In this document: one piece after another, positions 1 to 8,851 of the stretch
Numbering within the stretch: position 1 is the stretch's first letter
Layout of the letters: every line of letters begins with the position of its first letter
DNA from: an uncultured Siphonobacter sp.
GTDB taxonomy: Bacteria > Bacteroidota > Bacteroidia > Cytophagales > Spirosomataceae
Length of the DNA: 64,000 nt
Direction: 5' to 3'
NCBI GenBank assembly: GCA_913774715.1
Contig: CAJYHS010000061.1
Coordinates: 1-64,000, forward strand
Position numbers and translations under genes: made by a program
The notes under the pieces: model-generated
Told to the model about the DNA's origin: nothing
The model's database searches: none
Seen by the model: the letters and a program-made list of their open reading frames with translations, nothing else

Positions 1-126
1 CCCACTCTTCATCTTCTCGACTTTGCGGGCGTCGATGTCCACGCAAACCACCTGGTTTCCTGTTTCGGCAAAGCACGTGCCCGTGACTAATCCCACGTAT
101 CCGGTCCCTACGACGGCTAATTTCAT
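1..126 (-). CDS. ugd: UDP-glucose 6-dehydrogenase, N-terminal fragment
   Basis: Only the first 42 codons lie in the window; the gene runs off the left edge. The ATG is at 126. The protein begins [20 protein letters not shown], which is the GxGYVG dinucleotide-binding fingerprint of the UDP-glucose/GDP-mannose dehydrogenase family, followed by the acidic end of the second Rossmann strand (VVCVDID). The family oxidises a nucleotide sugar to the uronic acid for surface polysaccharides, in the cytoplasm, with NAD. UDP-glucose is the likeliest substrate, but a GDP-mannose or UDP-ManNAc dehydrogenase cannot be excluded from this fragment. The mannose-1-phosphate guanylyltransferase just upstream on the same strand fits a polysaccharide precursor set. 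Confidence 0.85.
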   Translation of the reverse strand, partial: MKLAVVGTGYVGLVTGTCFAETGNQVVCVDIDARKVEKMKSG

Positions 127-186
127 ACTATTGAAAGGTTAAATCGATGGCGGGTGATATAAAAAAATAAATGTTTACAATGTTTT

Positions 187-1263
187 CTACACAAACTCAA
201 GGCCCCGAGTCGAAGCATCGGCTACAAACGTTTTCACTTTCTGTTCCTGATCTTTGGGGCAAATAAGCAGTACATTATCAAATTCAGCGATAATGAAATT
301 GTGAAGACCTTCCACTACGACCAGGCGTTCTTTGGGTGTCTTGATGATGGAGCCCGTAGTATTGTGCGTGACGATATGGCCGTCCGTGGCATTGCCGTTT
401 TCGTCCTTCTTGCTGACTTCATAAAGTGATTTCCAGGTTCCTAAATCCGACCAACCAATGTCGCTTAATACTACGTGGACATTCTGGGCTTTTTCCATAA
501 CACCATTGTCAATGGAAATGCTTTGGCACAGGGGGTACTGCTGAAGAAGTTCTTCGGCTTCTTTTTCAGAATAATAATGATTTTCCAGTTTTTCGAACAC
601 CTCGTGTAATTCGGGGAGGTACGCTTCAAAAGCCCGGCGGATGGAACGGGCATTCCAAACGAAAATTCCGGCGTTCCACACGTAATCACCACTGTCGATG
701 AAGGCCTGAGCTAATTCCAGGTGCGGTTTTTCGGTAAAGGTTTTTACCCGTTTTACTTCCCCTTCATGGCTATCGTCAAACTGGATGTATCCATAGCCCG
801 TATCGGGGCGGGTAGGGGTGATGCCGAGGGTTACCAGTAAATCAGATTCCTGAGTGGCTTGTAGAGCTACGGTGATGCGATTTCTGAATTCCTGCTCCTT
901 TAGAATGAGGTGATCAGCCGGGGTAACCACAATGTTGGCTTCGGGATCACGGGCGGCAATTTTATAGCAGGCGTAGCCAATGCAGGGAGCCGTATTCCGG
1001 CGGGAAGGTTCCAGCAGAATCTGGTGATCCGAAAGTTCGGGTAGCTGCTGCTTGGTTAAGTCGTAATATTCCTGGGAAGTAACTACGTATACATTCTCAG
1101 CGGGACAAATGTCGGCCAGCCGGTCGAAGGTCATTTGCAGCATGGTACGGCCCACGCCCAGTACATCGTGAAACTGCTTGGGGTAAGTCTGGCGGGAGAA
1201 AGGCCAGAATCGGGTGCCTACGCCCCCGGCCATAATAACTACATACGTATGGGATAAGCTCAT
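187..1263 (-). CDS. manC: mannose-1-phosphate guanylyltransferase (GDP-mannose pyrophosphorylase)
   Basis: 358 residues. It makes GDP-mannose from mannose-1-phosphate and GTP in the cytoplasm. The N-terminal nucleotidyltransferase signature is VVIMAGGVGTRFWPFSR followed by PKQF. Further matches are LLEPSRRNTAPCIG, TPADHLI, GYGYIQ, FTEKPHLE, WNAGIFVW and SDIGWSDLGTW, all typical of the family. There is no C-terminal isomerase domain, so this is the short monofunctional form. I chose the ATG at 1263; an upstream TTG at 1293 is in frame but adds residues outside the conserved start. It lies 60 bp upstream of the dehydrogenase on the same strand and probably shares its transcript. Confidence 0.93.
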   Translation of the reverse strand: MSLSHTYVVIMAGGVGTRFWPFSRQTYPKQFHDVLGVGRTMLQMTFDRLADICPAENVYVVTSQEYYDLTKQQLPELSDHQILLEPSRRNTAPCIGYACYKIAARDPEANIVVTPADHLILKEQEFRNRITVALQATQESDLLVTLGITPTRPDTGYGYIQFDDSHEGEVKRVKTFTEKPHLELAQAFIDSGDYVWNAGIFVWNARSIRRAFEAYLPELHEVFEKLENHYYSEKEAEELLQQYPLCQSISIDNGVMEKAQNVHVVLSDIGWSDLGTWKSLYEVSKKDENGNATDGHIVTHNTTGSIIKTPKERLVVVEGLHNFIIAEFDNVLLICPKDQEQKVKTFVADASTRGLEFV

Positions 1264-1709
1264 TTCAAACGGGCGGATGCATTTTAAAAGCAAAGCAAAT
1301 GAGGGTCATTTGCCCAACTTAAGTTTAAGTTCAGGAAAAAGGTCAAGACCCTTGAGGCCTTCGGGGTGGGCAAATTAATTCAGGAAGGTAAGTCGTTAGA
1401 AGTAATCAAAGGGCGATCAGACTTACCAGGTAAAGAATTCATATCAAGATGGCGGTTTAAACAGTTGGCGGAACAAAGACGGCGGTCTTGCATACAACAA
1501 AAATAGGATTTATCTGGGAATAAAAAAGTTTGTCCTCCTACTTTTCTACATTATAAAATTGTAAACTATCAAGACAGTCTTCCGGTTTTGGCGGAGATGC
1601 ATTTTTTATAGTAAGCTGATTGTAAGAAATATATACGCAGAAAGAGCGAAAATGGACTTTCAGGAGCAAGAAAGCGGGGTAAGGTAAGCTAGTAGAACCC
1701 TGAAAATAA

Positions 1710-1798
1710 ATGCTGGATAAATTGTATATTTTTTATAATAATTTATCCAGCATCATTTTCATTTTATGATTTCAAATTTCTGAAATCATAAAATGAAA
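1710..1798. repeat. two adjacent perfect inverted repeats
   Basis: The first has arms 1710-1723 (ATGCTGGATAAATT) and 1740-1753, 14 bp each. The second follows after only 3 bp, with arms 1757-1774 and 1781-1798, 18 bp each and a 6-nt loop; its core is CATTTTATGATTTCA. Both are exact. They could be bidirectional terminators, a palindromic mobile remnant or operators; no gene ends immediately beside them. Confidence 0.75.
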
Positions 1799-1982
1799 GC
1801 TACTCATTAATAATAGAGTAAAATAATTGGGTATCAACGCAAAACAATTGGAAAGAGTAGGACGCTTGTATATTTTTTAAGGCATAATAAAACGGTATAA
1901 TGTTTTCACAGAACTTTATGCCTTAAATTAATATAGAAAGCACTAATCGTTTTAACAGTAGTCTTTGTGACTGAGATGTTAA

Positions 1983-2029
1983 AAAGTATAAAACAAATAT
2001 ATTTTAGAAATATATTTGTTTTATACTTT
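1983..2029. repeat. 22-bp perfect palindrome with a 3-nt loop
   Basis: The arms are 1983-2004 and 2008-2029, exact complements, with loop TAG. The sequence is almost pure A/T (core AAAACAAATATATTT). It lies about 60 bp beyond the stop codon of the XRE regulator on the minus strand, so it may end that transcript. A second, short dyad (CTGTAT-G-ATACAG, 2069-2081) lies between it and the gene. Confidence 0.75.
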
Positions 2030-2090
2030 CTAGATTATGGAAATAATGAGATAAATAATTTTGGATACCTGTATGATACAGCTTATTAAA

Positions 2091-2354
2091 CTAGAATGGT
2101 TTTTCGGGTAAAAAGTCTTTGGGAGAACATTCAAAAAGCTTAGCAAGTTGATTCAAGGATTCCAAATTATATTTTGCTATAAACTTCGGACTTTCAATTT
2201 GTCCTATATAACCTTCAGAAACTTTCAAAAAGTCTGCAATTTGTTCCTGAGTAATCTTTTTGGATTTACGAATTTCTCTTACCCTATCGATTACAAATTG
2301 ATCAATAGGGGTTAATACAGCTCCTTCTTCAGACTTACTTTTTTGATTTTCCAT
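2091..2354 (-). CDS. XRE-family helix-turn-helix regulator
   Basis: 87 residues, starting at the ATG at 2354 (a TTG one codon earlier is less likely). Residues about 25-80 form a Cro/C1-type helix-turn-helix: RVREIRKSKKITQEQIADFL followed by KVSEGYIGQIESPKFIAKYNLESLNQLAKLF. The last segment (ECSPKDFLPEKPF) is also typical of short XRE proteins of Bacteroidota. There is no second domain for ligand sensing or peptidase activity. It stands alone between palindromic AT-rich DNA and a structured intergenic region, with no toxin partner visible. Its targets are unknown; the adjoining dyads are candidates. Confidence 0.85.
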   Translation of the reverse strand: MENQKSKSEEGAVLTPIDQFVIDRVREIRKSKKITQEQIADFLKVSEGYIGQIESPKFIAKYNLESLNQLAKLFECSPKDFLPEKPF

Positions 2355-2861
2355 CAATATGCAAGCAAGACCAAAAAAATGTTTTGTATTCTTATATATA
2401 TATAAGGAAAATTACTATATTCGCATAGTTGTATTATTTTAGCGTCTCTTCAAAAGAAATTGAAGCATTCGCTTAGAGTCTCGCATTAGAAAACTGGTAA
2501 TTTTCATTAGGAACGAGACAATAAGTAGAATAGCTCACGACCCGGGCGTGGGCTCAATGACTTATTTGTTCCTACAAGGTATACCAGTGCCTCTAATGCA
2601 ATAAGTCGAGTTCCACGCCCTCCATTTCACTTTAGTTTCGGCTACTCTGCTTATTAAAGGCTCAATAATCGGTTCCTTTCATTGCTTGAACTAAGCTCAA
2701 GCACTAAACAAGTGCCGTTATGAAGTCTATTATTTCACTAATCATTTGCCCCCCTGACTGAAGGTTTGTGTAACTGTCAGTATTTATGGTGTTGACTCTT
2801 TGCTTTTCGCTTAGAGCCTAAGGTCTTTCTTGTCTTTACTTCATCTAAACTTCTTCATGCA
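2355..2861. other. intergenic region between the XRE gene and tlpA
   Basis: About 500 bp with no supportable coding sequence. Its middle folds into a long nested hairpin (annotated separately). A small hairpin GCACT-AAACA-AGTGC lies at 2701-2715. The promoter of the tlpA-susC-susD operon must lie in the right part, but I do not see a clear Bacteroidota -33/-7 pair. Confidence 0.5.
2509..2677. ncRNA. putative 6S-like structured RNA (strand unresolved)
   Basis: Complementary segments nest in order. AGGAAC 2509-2514 pairs with GTTCCT 2672-2677. 2520-2535 pairs with 2640-2655 (16 positions: one A-C mismatch, two G-U). GGGCGTGG 2544-2551 pairs with CCACGCCC 2613-2620. GACTTATT 2559-2566 pairs with AATAAGTC 2600-2607, leaving a loop of about 33 nt. 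Between the second and third stems is a large asymmetric internal loop (2536-2543 and 2621-2639). A closing stem, a big central bubble and a long upper stem in about 170 nt resemble 6S RNA, which mimics an open promoter. A long mRNA leader is the main alternative. No covariance model could be run. Confidence 0.35.
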
Positions 2862-4211
2862 ATGACACCTCGTTTTTGTAGGCCGGGATTGCTATGGCTT
2901 TCTCCAGCCCTTGTGCTTGTAAACTTGATCCTATTTTTTCTGGTCATGAGCTTTTTTATTTCTGCTTCTGGCCAATCACCTGGGACTCTTACAAAGGATT
3001 TGCGTGTGGGGGACTCTTTACCTGCTTCCACGCACTCTTATCTAACTCATTACGGAGGACAACCTAATGAAGGTAAAATCATCTTGCTAGATTTCTGGGC
3101 TACGTGGTGCAGTCCCTGCATCGCCATGATTCCTAAGGTGCAGGCTTTGCAAGAAGAATTCGCTAGAGATATAGCTATTATCCCAGTTACCTATCAATCA
3201 GAAGCTGAAGTAAATTCTTTTTTAGCTCGGTTGAAACGGCAGAAAGGCTACTCTATCCAGGTGTCTATGATAGTCAAGGACAGCTTGCTGCATAGCTTAT
3301 TTGCTCACACTAGCTTGCCTCATTACGTTTGGATTAGCCCTAAGGGCAAAGTGCTAGCGATTACGGATCACTCGGAAGTAAATGCTACTACCATTCAAAG
3401 GCTCTTACAGCAGGAGACCCTAACCCTTAAAGAAAAAAGAGATGAGCCTAAAGTAGCCTATCAAAAACAAAAGCCTTTTGTATTCGAAGAAAATGGAGCT
3501 AAGGTTTCCAATTTACTCTACCACTCTTTAGCTACGGGCTATGTCCCAGGCTTATCAGGAGGCATTAGCTTTCAAGCAGAAGATAGCTTGAAAGGCCCGC
3601 GCATCACCTGCCGAAACATAGACATAAAGACGCTATATAAGTGGGCGTATGGCGAGCGGAAAGATTTTTTTCACCGCAATCGTATAGAAGTATCCGTTAG
3701 AGATTCTCTGCCGCTACTTTTCCAAATTGATGACTTTAAAACCTGGATGAAAAGTCATACCTACGGCTACGAGCTTCAATTACTTAAAGGAGCTAGTGAA
3801 GCGCAGCTATTTGCTACCATGCGGGAGGATCTCAAGCGCTTATTTCCCTATAAAGTTAGCCTTCAAATAAAGCCTAGGCGTTGCTACGTGCTTAGTCAAA
3901 CCAGTTCAAGCCAAAAGTTTAAAAGCAAAGGGGGCACATCCAAAGTAGCCTTTGACTGCTTTGATGGGCAAGGGATATGGCTCGCAAACGACAGCTTTTC
4001 CAAATTACTTTCCAATCTAAACGGCTATTATCAGCAAAATAGCCGCCTTCCTTTTACCGACGGGACCAACTATCAGGGCAAGGTTGATTTAAAGTTGCAA
4101 TGCTCGCTTTCAAGTCTTGATGATCTCAATAAGGCTTTAGCCGACTATGATCTTGCCTTCGAAGAAAAAGAAGTACTCGTTTCCGTGCTTGTCATTGAAG
4201 ATAAGCCCTAA
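2862..4211 (+). CDS. TlpA-like thiol-disulfide protein with a C-terminal DUF3738-like domain
   Basis: 449 residues. A hydrophobic N-terminus (about residues 8-37) ending in SASGQ looks like a signal peptide or anchor, so the protein acts in the periplasm. Residues about 45-185 form a thioredoxin fold with WATWCSPC (Cys83, Cys86), then a cis-Pro-type segment (TSLPHYVWI). The remaining 260 residues resemble the DUF3738/TIGR03435 type: GPRITCRNIDIKTLYKWAYG at the start, and DGTNYQGKVDLKL...EKEVLVSVLVIE at the end. It is the first gene of an operon with susC (29-bp gap) and susD. A redoxin ahead of a SusCD pair is a common arrangement in this phylum, but its substrate is unknown. Confidence 0.8.
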   Translation: MTPRFCRPGLLWLSPALVLVNLILFFLVMSFFISASGQSPGTLTKDLRVGDSLPASTHSYLTHYGGQPNEGKIILLDFWATWCSPCIAMIPKVQALQEEFARDIAIIPVTYQSEAEVNSFLARLKRQKGYSIQVSMIVKDSLLHSLFAHTSLPHYVWISPKGKVLAITDHSEVNATTIQRLLQQETLTLKEKRDEPKVAYQKQKPFVFEENGAKVSNLLYHSLATGYVPGLSGGISFQAEDSLKGPRITCRNIDIKTLYKWAYGERKDFFHRNRIEVSVRDSLPLLFQIDDFKTWMKSHTYGYELQLLKGASEAQLFATMREDLKRLFPYKVSLQIKPRRCYVLSQTSSSQKFKSKGGTSKVAFDCFDGQGIWLANDSFSKLLSNLNGYYQQNSRLPFTDGTNYQGKVDLKLQCSLSSLDDLNKALADYDLAFEEKEVLVSVLVIEDKP

Positions 4212-4240
4212 GAATCATCTTCATCCAAACCAAAACAGTA

Positions 4241-7200
4241 ATGAAACTACGCGCTATGTATGTATTCCTGCTTTTAGTAGGGATTTGCTCTACTAGCTAT
4301 AGCCAAAAGCTATTAAAAGGGCAGGTGCTCTCAAGTAAAACACTTTTACCGCTCTCAGGGGCCATTATTCGCCTGGAGCAGACCGGAACGGTGAGTGATT
4401 CATTAGGCTATTTTCTTTTAAAAACGCAGGTAGACAATCCCCGCATCACCGTCTCTTACGTCGGCTATCAAACCCAGCAGATTACGCTTTTAGATGGGCT
4501 TAAAATTTACTTAGCCGAAGAAGATCAGCAGTTAGGCGAAGTCATTGTCTCCACGGGCTACGAGCAGTTACCCCAAGAGCGGTTAACGGGTTCTTTTGTG
4601 AGCATAAATAGGGAGCTTCTTAATCGAAGGGTAAGTACGAATTTAATAGACCGCCTGGAAGACATTACTTCAGGACTCGTATTTAACCGCAGCCCGGGCT
4701 CGGGAGCAAGGCCCTTAAGCATTCGGGGGCAAAGCACCCTGTTTTCCAACACCAATCCTTTAATTGTCGTCGATAACTTTCCTTATGAAAACGATCTCTC
4801 TACGATTAATCCCAATGATGTCGAAAGCGTGACGGTTTTAAAAGATGCGGCAGCCGCTTCGATTTGGGGAGCCCGGGCAGCCAACGGGGTAATTGTCGTT
4901 ACCACTAAAAAAGGTCAATATAACCGCCCCACCCAAGTAGCTTTTACGGCCAATACTACTTTTTTGCAAAGACCTGATCTTTACTATCAGCCTACCATTA
5001 CCACGGCTGATTACATCAACGTTGAAAAGTTTCTTTTCTCCAAAGGCTTTTATTCCGCCGCGGAGGCTTCTGCCAATCACCTTCCCCTGACGCCGGTCGT
5101 GGAATTATTAATTCAGCAGCGGCAGGGTCTACTTTCTTCTCAGGAGCTGGAGGCCCGTTTAGCTGAATTCTCCAACAGGGACGTCAGAAAAGAAATCGAG
5201 CGCTATTACCTGCAAACGGGGGTGAATCAGCAGTACGCTTTGTCTTTACAGGGTGGAAGTGCACAGGCCCATCACTTTGCCTCTTTAGGCTATGACCGCA
5301 ACCGCTCTGAATTAAAAGGAAACGGGTTAGAGCGGCTTACGCTTTCTCTTCGCAGCAGTTATAAACTAAAAAAGCTGGAAGTCTCGACTACGCTTACTTT
5401 GGCAAAGAGTCTAAATCTAGCCAATCATGCGGGCTTTCCTCAGGTTTACAATACGCAAGGGTACCCTCAAGACCTGTATCCCTATGCCCAGCTAAGTAGC
5501 AGTAACGGCGAGCCGGTAGCTTTAACGGGACGCTTTCGGCAAAGCTACGCCGAGCAGATGCAAAACCAGGGGTTTCTTGACTTTTCCTACCATCCCCTGC
5601 AGGAAATCGATCTCATGGACAAACAAACCCAGAGTTTGGATTATAGGCTGTTAGGCCAGGTGAGCTACCCCCTTTTCAAGGGGTTAAAAGCGGAAGCCTT
5701 GTATCAATATGCGGGCAGTAACAGTCTTTTTTCCAACCTTCAAAGCCAGCAGAGTTTTTACGTACGGGATTTAATTAATCAATATACCCAGGTAAATGCC
5801 GATGGGTCGCTAAGCCTGCCCATCCCGCTGGGGGGGATACTCGATGAAACTCAAAGCCGGGGCTATGCCCAGTCGGGAAGGCTGCAACTAAGTGTAGACC
5901 GCGCTTTCAAAAAACATCAGCTGGCAGCAGTAGCCGGGGTGGAGATTCGGGAGAATGCGCTAGAGACCCGGGCCGATCGCCGCTATGGTTACGATGCCGA
6001 ACATGTGCTGAGTCAGCCGGTCAACTACCTAATCCGCTTTAGCTCGGTTCTTAATCCCTTTTTTAATAGTGCGATTCCTAATGAGCAGGATCAAAGTCAG
6101 ACGCTCGATCGCTACCGATCGTATTACGGCAATGCTTCCTATACCTATGACCATCGGTACTCGCTTTCGGGTAGTGCCCGCATGGATCAAAGTAATCTCT
6201 TTGGTGTGAAAACCAACCAGCGAAATTTGCCTTTGTATTCACTGGGGGCAGCCTGGACGCTGAGTCAGGAGGATTTTTTGAAGGCAAATTTTATTTCCTA
6301 TCTAAAACTGCGCAGCACCTACGGCTATAACGGTAATATCAACAAGAGTGTTTCGGCCTTAGTAACGGCGGTGTATAGAAGCCCTTCGAGTAGGAACCCG
6401 CTGCTCAATGCCGAAATTGATAATCCGGCTAATCCTGATCTTCGATGGGAGCGGGTAGGGGTACTTAATCTAGGCCTGGATTTTGAACTCTTTAAGGGGA
6501 GGCTTTCGGGCAGTTTGGAATATTACACTAAACACAGCCGGGATCTCATTGCCGAGACTCCCTATCCGGCCTCTTCGGGCGTGACATCTTTTACCGGCAA
6601 TGTGGCCTCCATGCAAACCAGGGGGCTGGATTTGCAGCTTCACTCGGTGAATGTGGAAGGTAAATTTAGCTGGAAAACCACGGGTTTACTTAGTTACGTT
6701 AACAGCTGGGTAAGCACTTTTTCTACCCCCGCCATCACCTCAAGTAGTTATCCTTTGTACGCGGCTGGCATGATGACCTTGCCCGTACCGGGCAGGCCCC
6801 TGTATAGCATCTATAGTTACGCTTACCGCGGCCTTGATAAAGCAACGGGGGCTCCCCAGGGTCTATTGAACGGAGAGCTAAGTCAGGATTATGCATCCAT
6901 TTTTTCTCAAACGACTTTTGATCAACTCGTCTACCACGGGCCGGCTCAGCCGAAAGTATTTGGTTCTATTCGCAATAGCTTTAGCTACGGCCGCTGGAGT
7001 CTGTCGGCTAATCTAAGCTACCGATTAGGCTATTTTTTTAGGCGTAACTCCATAAGCTATGATGATCTACTGCAAGCAAGAGGAGGCCACGCGGATTATT
7101 ACCAGCGCTGGCAACAGCCGGGCGATGAAGCCTTTACCAGTGTGCCTGCTCAACCGGCTTATGGGGCTCAAAGTTACAGCTTACTATACAATTACGGAGA

Positions 7201-7420
7201 AAGTCTCGTGGAAAAGGGGGATCACCTGCGCTGGCAGGATCTGAGCCTTAATTACCACTTCCCTCGACTATCGGGATTGTCCGCACTCGAGTGCTATGCC
7301 TACGTCAATAATCTTGGCGTGCTATGGAAAGCCAGCAAGCAAAACCTGGACCCTGATTATCCAACGTCTACCTACCGGCCCCTGCGGAGTTTGGCACTGG
7401 GCATTAAAGCTAACTTTTAA
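4241..7420 (+). CDS. susC: SusC/RagA-family TonB-dependent outer-membrane transporter
   Basis: 1059 residues with signal peptide (cleavage near YSQ, residue 21). A carboxypeptidase-like domain follows (about 22-105; GQVLSSKTLLPLSGAIIRL and ISVSYVGYQ-type strands), then the plug with the RagA hallmark residues (STGYEQLPQERLTGS, LSIRGQSTL, PLIVVDNFPYE, NPNDVESVTVLKDAAAASIW, GARAANGVIVVTTKKG), and a long 22-strand type barrel. It imports a large ligand across the outer membrane with a SusD lid. Its stop codon overlaps the ATG of the following susD by one base (TAATG), so the two are translationally coupled. The ligand cannot be told from sequence; no glycoside hydrolase is present in the operon, which argues against a standard polysaccharide locus. 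Confidence 0.95.
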   Translation: MKLRAMYVFLLLVGICSTSYSQKLLKGQVLSSKTLLPLSGAIIRLEQTGTVSDSLGYFLLKTQVDNPRITVSYVGYQTQQITLLDGLKIYLAEEDQQLGEVIVSTGYEQLPQERLTGSFVSINRELLNRRVSTNLIDRLEDITSGLVFNRSPGSGARPLSIRGQSTLFSNTNPLIVVDNFPYENDLSTINPNDVESVTVLKDAAAASIWGARAANGVIVVTTKKGQYNRPTQVAFTANTTFLQRPDLYYQPTITTADYINVEKFLFSKGFYSAAEASANHLPLTPVVELLIQQRQGLLSSQELEARLAEFSNRDVRKEIERYYLQTGVNQQYALSLQGGSAQAHHFASLGYDRNRSELKGNGLERLTLSLRSSYKLKKLEVSTTLTLAKSLNLANHAGFPQVYNTQGYPQDLYPYAQLSSSNGEPVALTGRFRQSYAEQMQNQGFLDFSYHPLQEIDLMDKQTQSLDYRLLGQVSYPLFKGLKAEALYQYAGSNSLFSNLQSQQSFYVRDLINQYTQVNADGSLSLPIPLGGILDETQSRGYAQSGRLQLSVDRAFKKHQLAAVAGVEIRENALETRADRRYGYDAEHVLSQPVNYLIRFSSVLNPFFNSAIPNEQDQSQTLDRYRSYYGNASYTYDHRYSLSGSARMDQSNLFGVKTNQRNLPLYSLGAAWTLSQEDFLKANFISYLKLRSTYGYNGNINKSVSALVTAVYRSPSSRNPLLNAEIDNPANPDLRWERVGVLNLGLDFELFKGRLSGSLEYYTKHSRDLIAETPYPASSGVTSFTGNVASMQTRGLDLQLHSVNVEGKFSWKTTGLLSYVNSWVSTFSTPAITSSSYPLYAAGMMTLPVPGRPLYSIYSYAYRGLDKATGAPQGLLNGELSQDYASIFSQTTFDQLVYHGPAQPKVFGSIRNSFSYGRWSLSANLSYRLGYFFRRNSISYDDLLQARGGHADYYQRWQQPGDEAFTSVPAQPAYGAQSYSLLYNYGESLVEKGDHLRWQDLSLNYHFPRLSGLSALECYAYVNNLGVLWKASKQNLDPDYPTSTYRPLRSLALGIKANF

Positions 7421-8772
7421 TGAAGATGAAACGCTTTTTATTAATCCTAGCCTGCGGGAGTCTACTCTTAGCTTGCGGCAAAGAATTTTTAGACGAACGT
7501 CCCAACCGGGCGCTGATGGTGCCCTCCACGGCTGAAGATTTCCAGGCCCTACTTGATAATTACGTTGACGTAATGAACTGGGTAACTACGGGCTCACAAT
7601 CTTGTACAGATGAAGTGAGCATTGCAAATGGAGGCCTGGCTCCTCATTCGGTGGTAGAAATTAATTTTTATACCTGGCAGGAGCGTTTGTATTTACCACA
7701 TCAGATGCCAAGCGAGTGGCAAGCCGCCTACCAACAAATTTACTATGCTAATGTCGTGTTAGAAGGTTTGGAAAAAATAAAAGAACACCAGAGCTACGCG
7801 TCCCTTCGTGGTTCTGCTCTATTTTTTCGGGCTTGGGCTCACTTTAATCTTTTGCAATTGTTTGCACCGCCCTATGAGCCTGACCGAGCAGATGATTTGC
7901 TGGGTATTCCGATTAGATTGGCCGCAGATATCAATGAAAAAGCCAGCCGACCGCCTTTAAGTCAATGTTACGCGCAGATTTTAAAAGATATTACAGAAGC
8001 TACTGAGCTTTTGCCTGAAAAAACAAATCTAATTAACCGGCCTTCAAAAGCGGCCGCCTGGGCTTTTCTAGCCAGGGTGCATTTAGTCAGACAAGACTAT
8101 TTGGCGGCATTGGAGGCAACGGACCGAGCCCTGTCTTTGCAGTCAGGCTTAGTGGATTATGCTACGATCAACGCCAGCGGTAGTCAAGCTTTTGCCGACC
8201 CAATCGTCACGCCCAATCCCGAAATTATCTTTTATGGATTGGCGACCATCTCTGGTGTATCAAGCAATGCACTAGTTCGGGTTGATTCCTTTCTTTATGA
8301 GGCCTATCAGGTAGGGGATCTTCGAAAAACCGTTCTTTTCAATGCCAATCGAAACTTTAAAGCTTCCTATCTAGGGCGTGCATCAAGACTTTTCGCCGGT
8401 TTAGCCACCGATGAGCTGTATTTAATTCGGGCGGAAAGCGCTACTAGACTTAAGCAGGATAGCAAGGCTCGTAAGGATCTACTTACCTTGTTAGAAAAGC
8501 GCTATCAGCCAGGGAAACTTCCAAATCTTGACGGGCTAAGCGGGGCGGCTTTACTCGATTATATTCTTTTAGAGCGGCGAAAAGAGCTGTATTTGCGCGG
8601 TCTTCGTTGGCCGGATTTGCGGCGCTTAAATCAGGACCCGCAGCGGGCTGTAACCCTGCGCCGACAGTTTAATGGCAAAAGCTATGAGCTTCCTCCCAGG
8701 GATTTACGCTATACCATGTTACTGCCGGAAAGTGAAATAGAAGCGTACGGATTAGAGCAGAATCCCCGATAA
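7420..8772 (+). CDS. susD: SusD/RagB-family surface lipoprotein
   Basis: 450 residues. The N-terminus is a lipoprotein signal with lipobox LLAC (Cys19), followed by GKEFLDERPNRALMVPSTAEDFQALLDN, the usual SusD opening. Helical TPR-like segments (YQQIYYANVVLEGLE, LFFRAWAHFNLLQLF) and the C-terminal part (DELYLIRAESATRL, LLERRKELYLRGLRWPDLRRLN) match the RagB/SusD family. It caps the SusC barrel on the cell surface and binds the ligand. It starts inside the susC stop codon. A strong hairpin follows immediately, so it is the last gene of the operon. Confidence 0.94.
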   Translation: MKMKRFLLILACGSLLLACGKEFLDERPNRALMVPSTAEDFQALLDNYVDVMNWVTTGSQSCTDEVSIANGGLAPHSVVEINFYTWQERLYLPHQMPSEWQAAYQQIYYANVVLEGLEKIKEHQSYASLRGSALFFRAWAHFNLLQLFAPPYEPDRADDLLGIPIRLAADINEKASRPPLSQCYAQILKDITEATELLPEKTNLINRPSKAAAWAFLARVHLVRQDYLAALEATDRALSLQSGLVDYATINASGSQAFADPIVTPNPEIIFYGLATISGVSSNALVRVDSFLYEAYQVGDLRKTVLFNANRNFKASYLGRASRLFAGLATDELYLIRAESATRLKQDSKARKDLLTLLEKRYQPGKLPNLDGLSGAALLDYILLERRKELYLRGLRWPDLRRLNQDPQRAVTLRRQFNGKSYELPPRDLRYTMLLPESEIEAYGLEQNPR

Positions 8773-8775
8773 AAC

Positions 8776-8804
8776 ATTCCCGGCCTGCACTGCAGGCCGG
8801 GAAT
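8776..8804. terminator. bidirectional hairpin terminator
   Basis: A perfect 14-bp dyad, ATTCCCGGCCTGCA and its complement around a single central C, starts 3 bp after the susD stop. The convergent small gene on the minus strand ends at 8852, so the hairpin can serve both transcripts. Confidence 0.8.
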
Positions 8805-8851
8805 AAAACTCATTCGAATCGGGATTGATTCTTAAGTAAATGAAAATTTAT

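Larger units (their letters stand above)
1264..2090. other. gene-poor AT-rich interval
   Basis: About 830 bp without a convincing gene on either strand. The right half is very AT-rich and carries several long perfect inverted repeats, annotated separately, plus a weaker 12-bp one (1876-1887 with 1916-1927, reading TTTAAGGCATAA and its complement). I see no tRNA and no transposase remnant. Confidence 0.6.
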
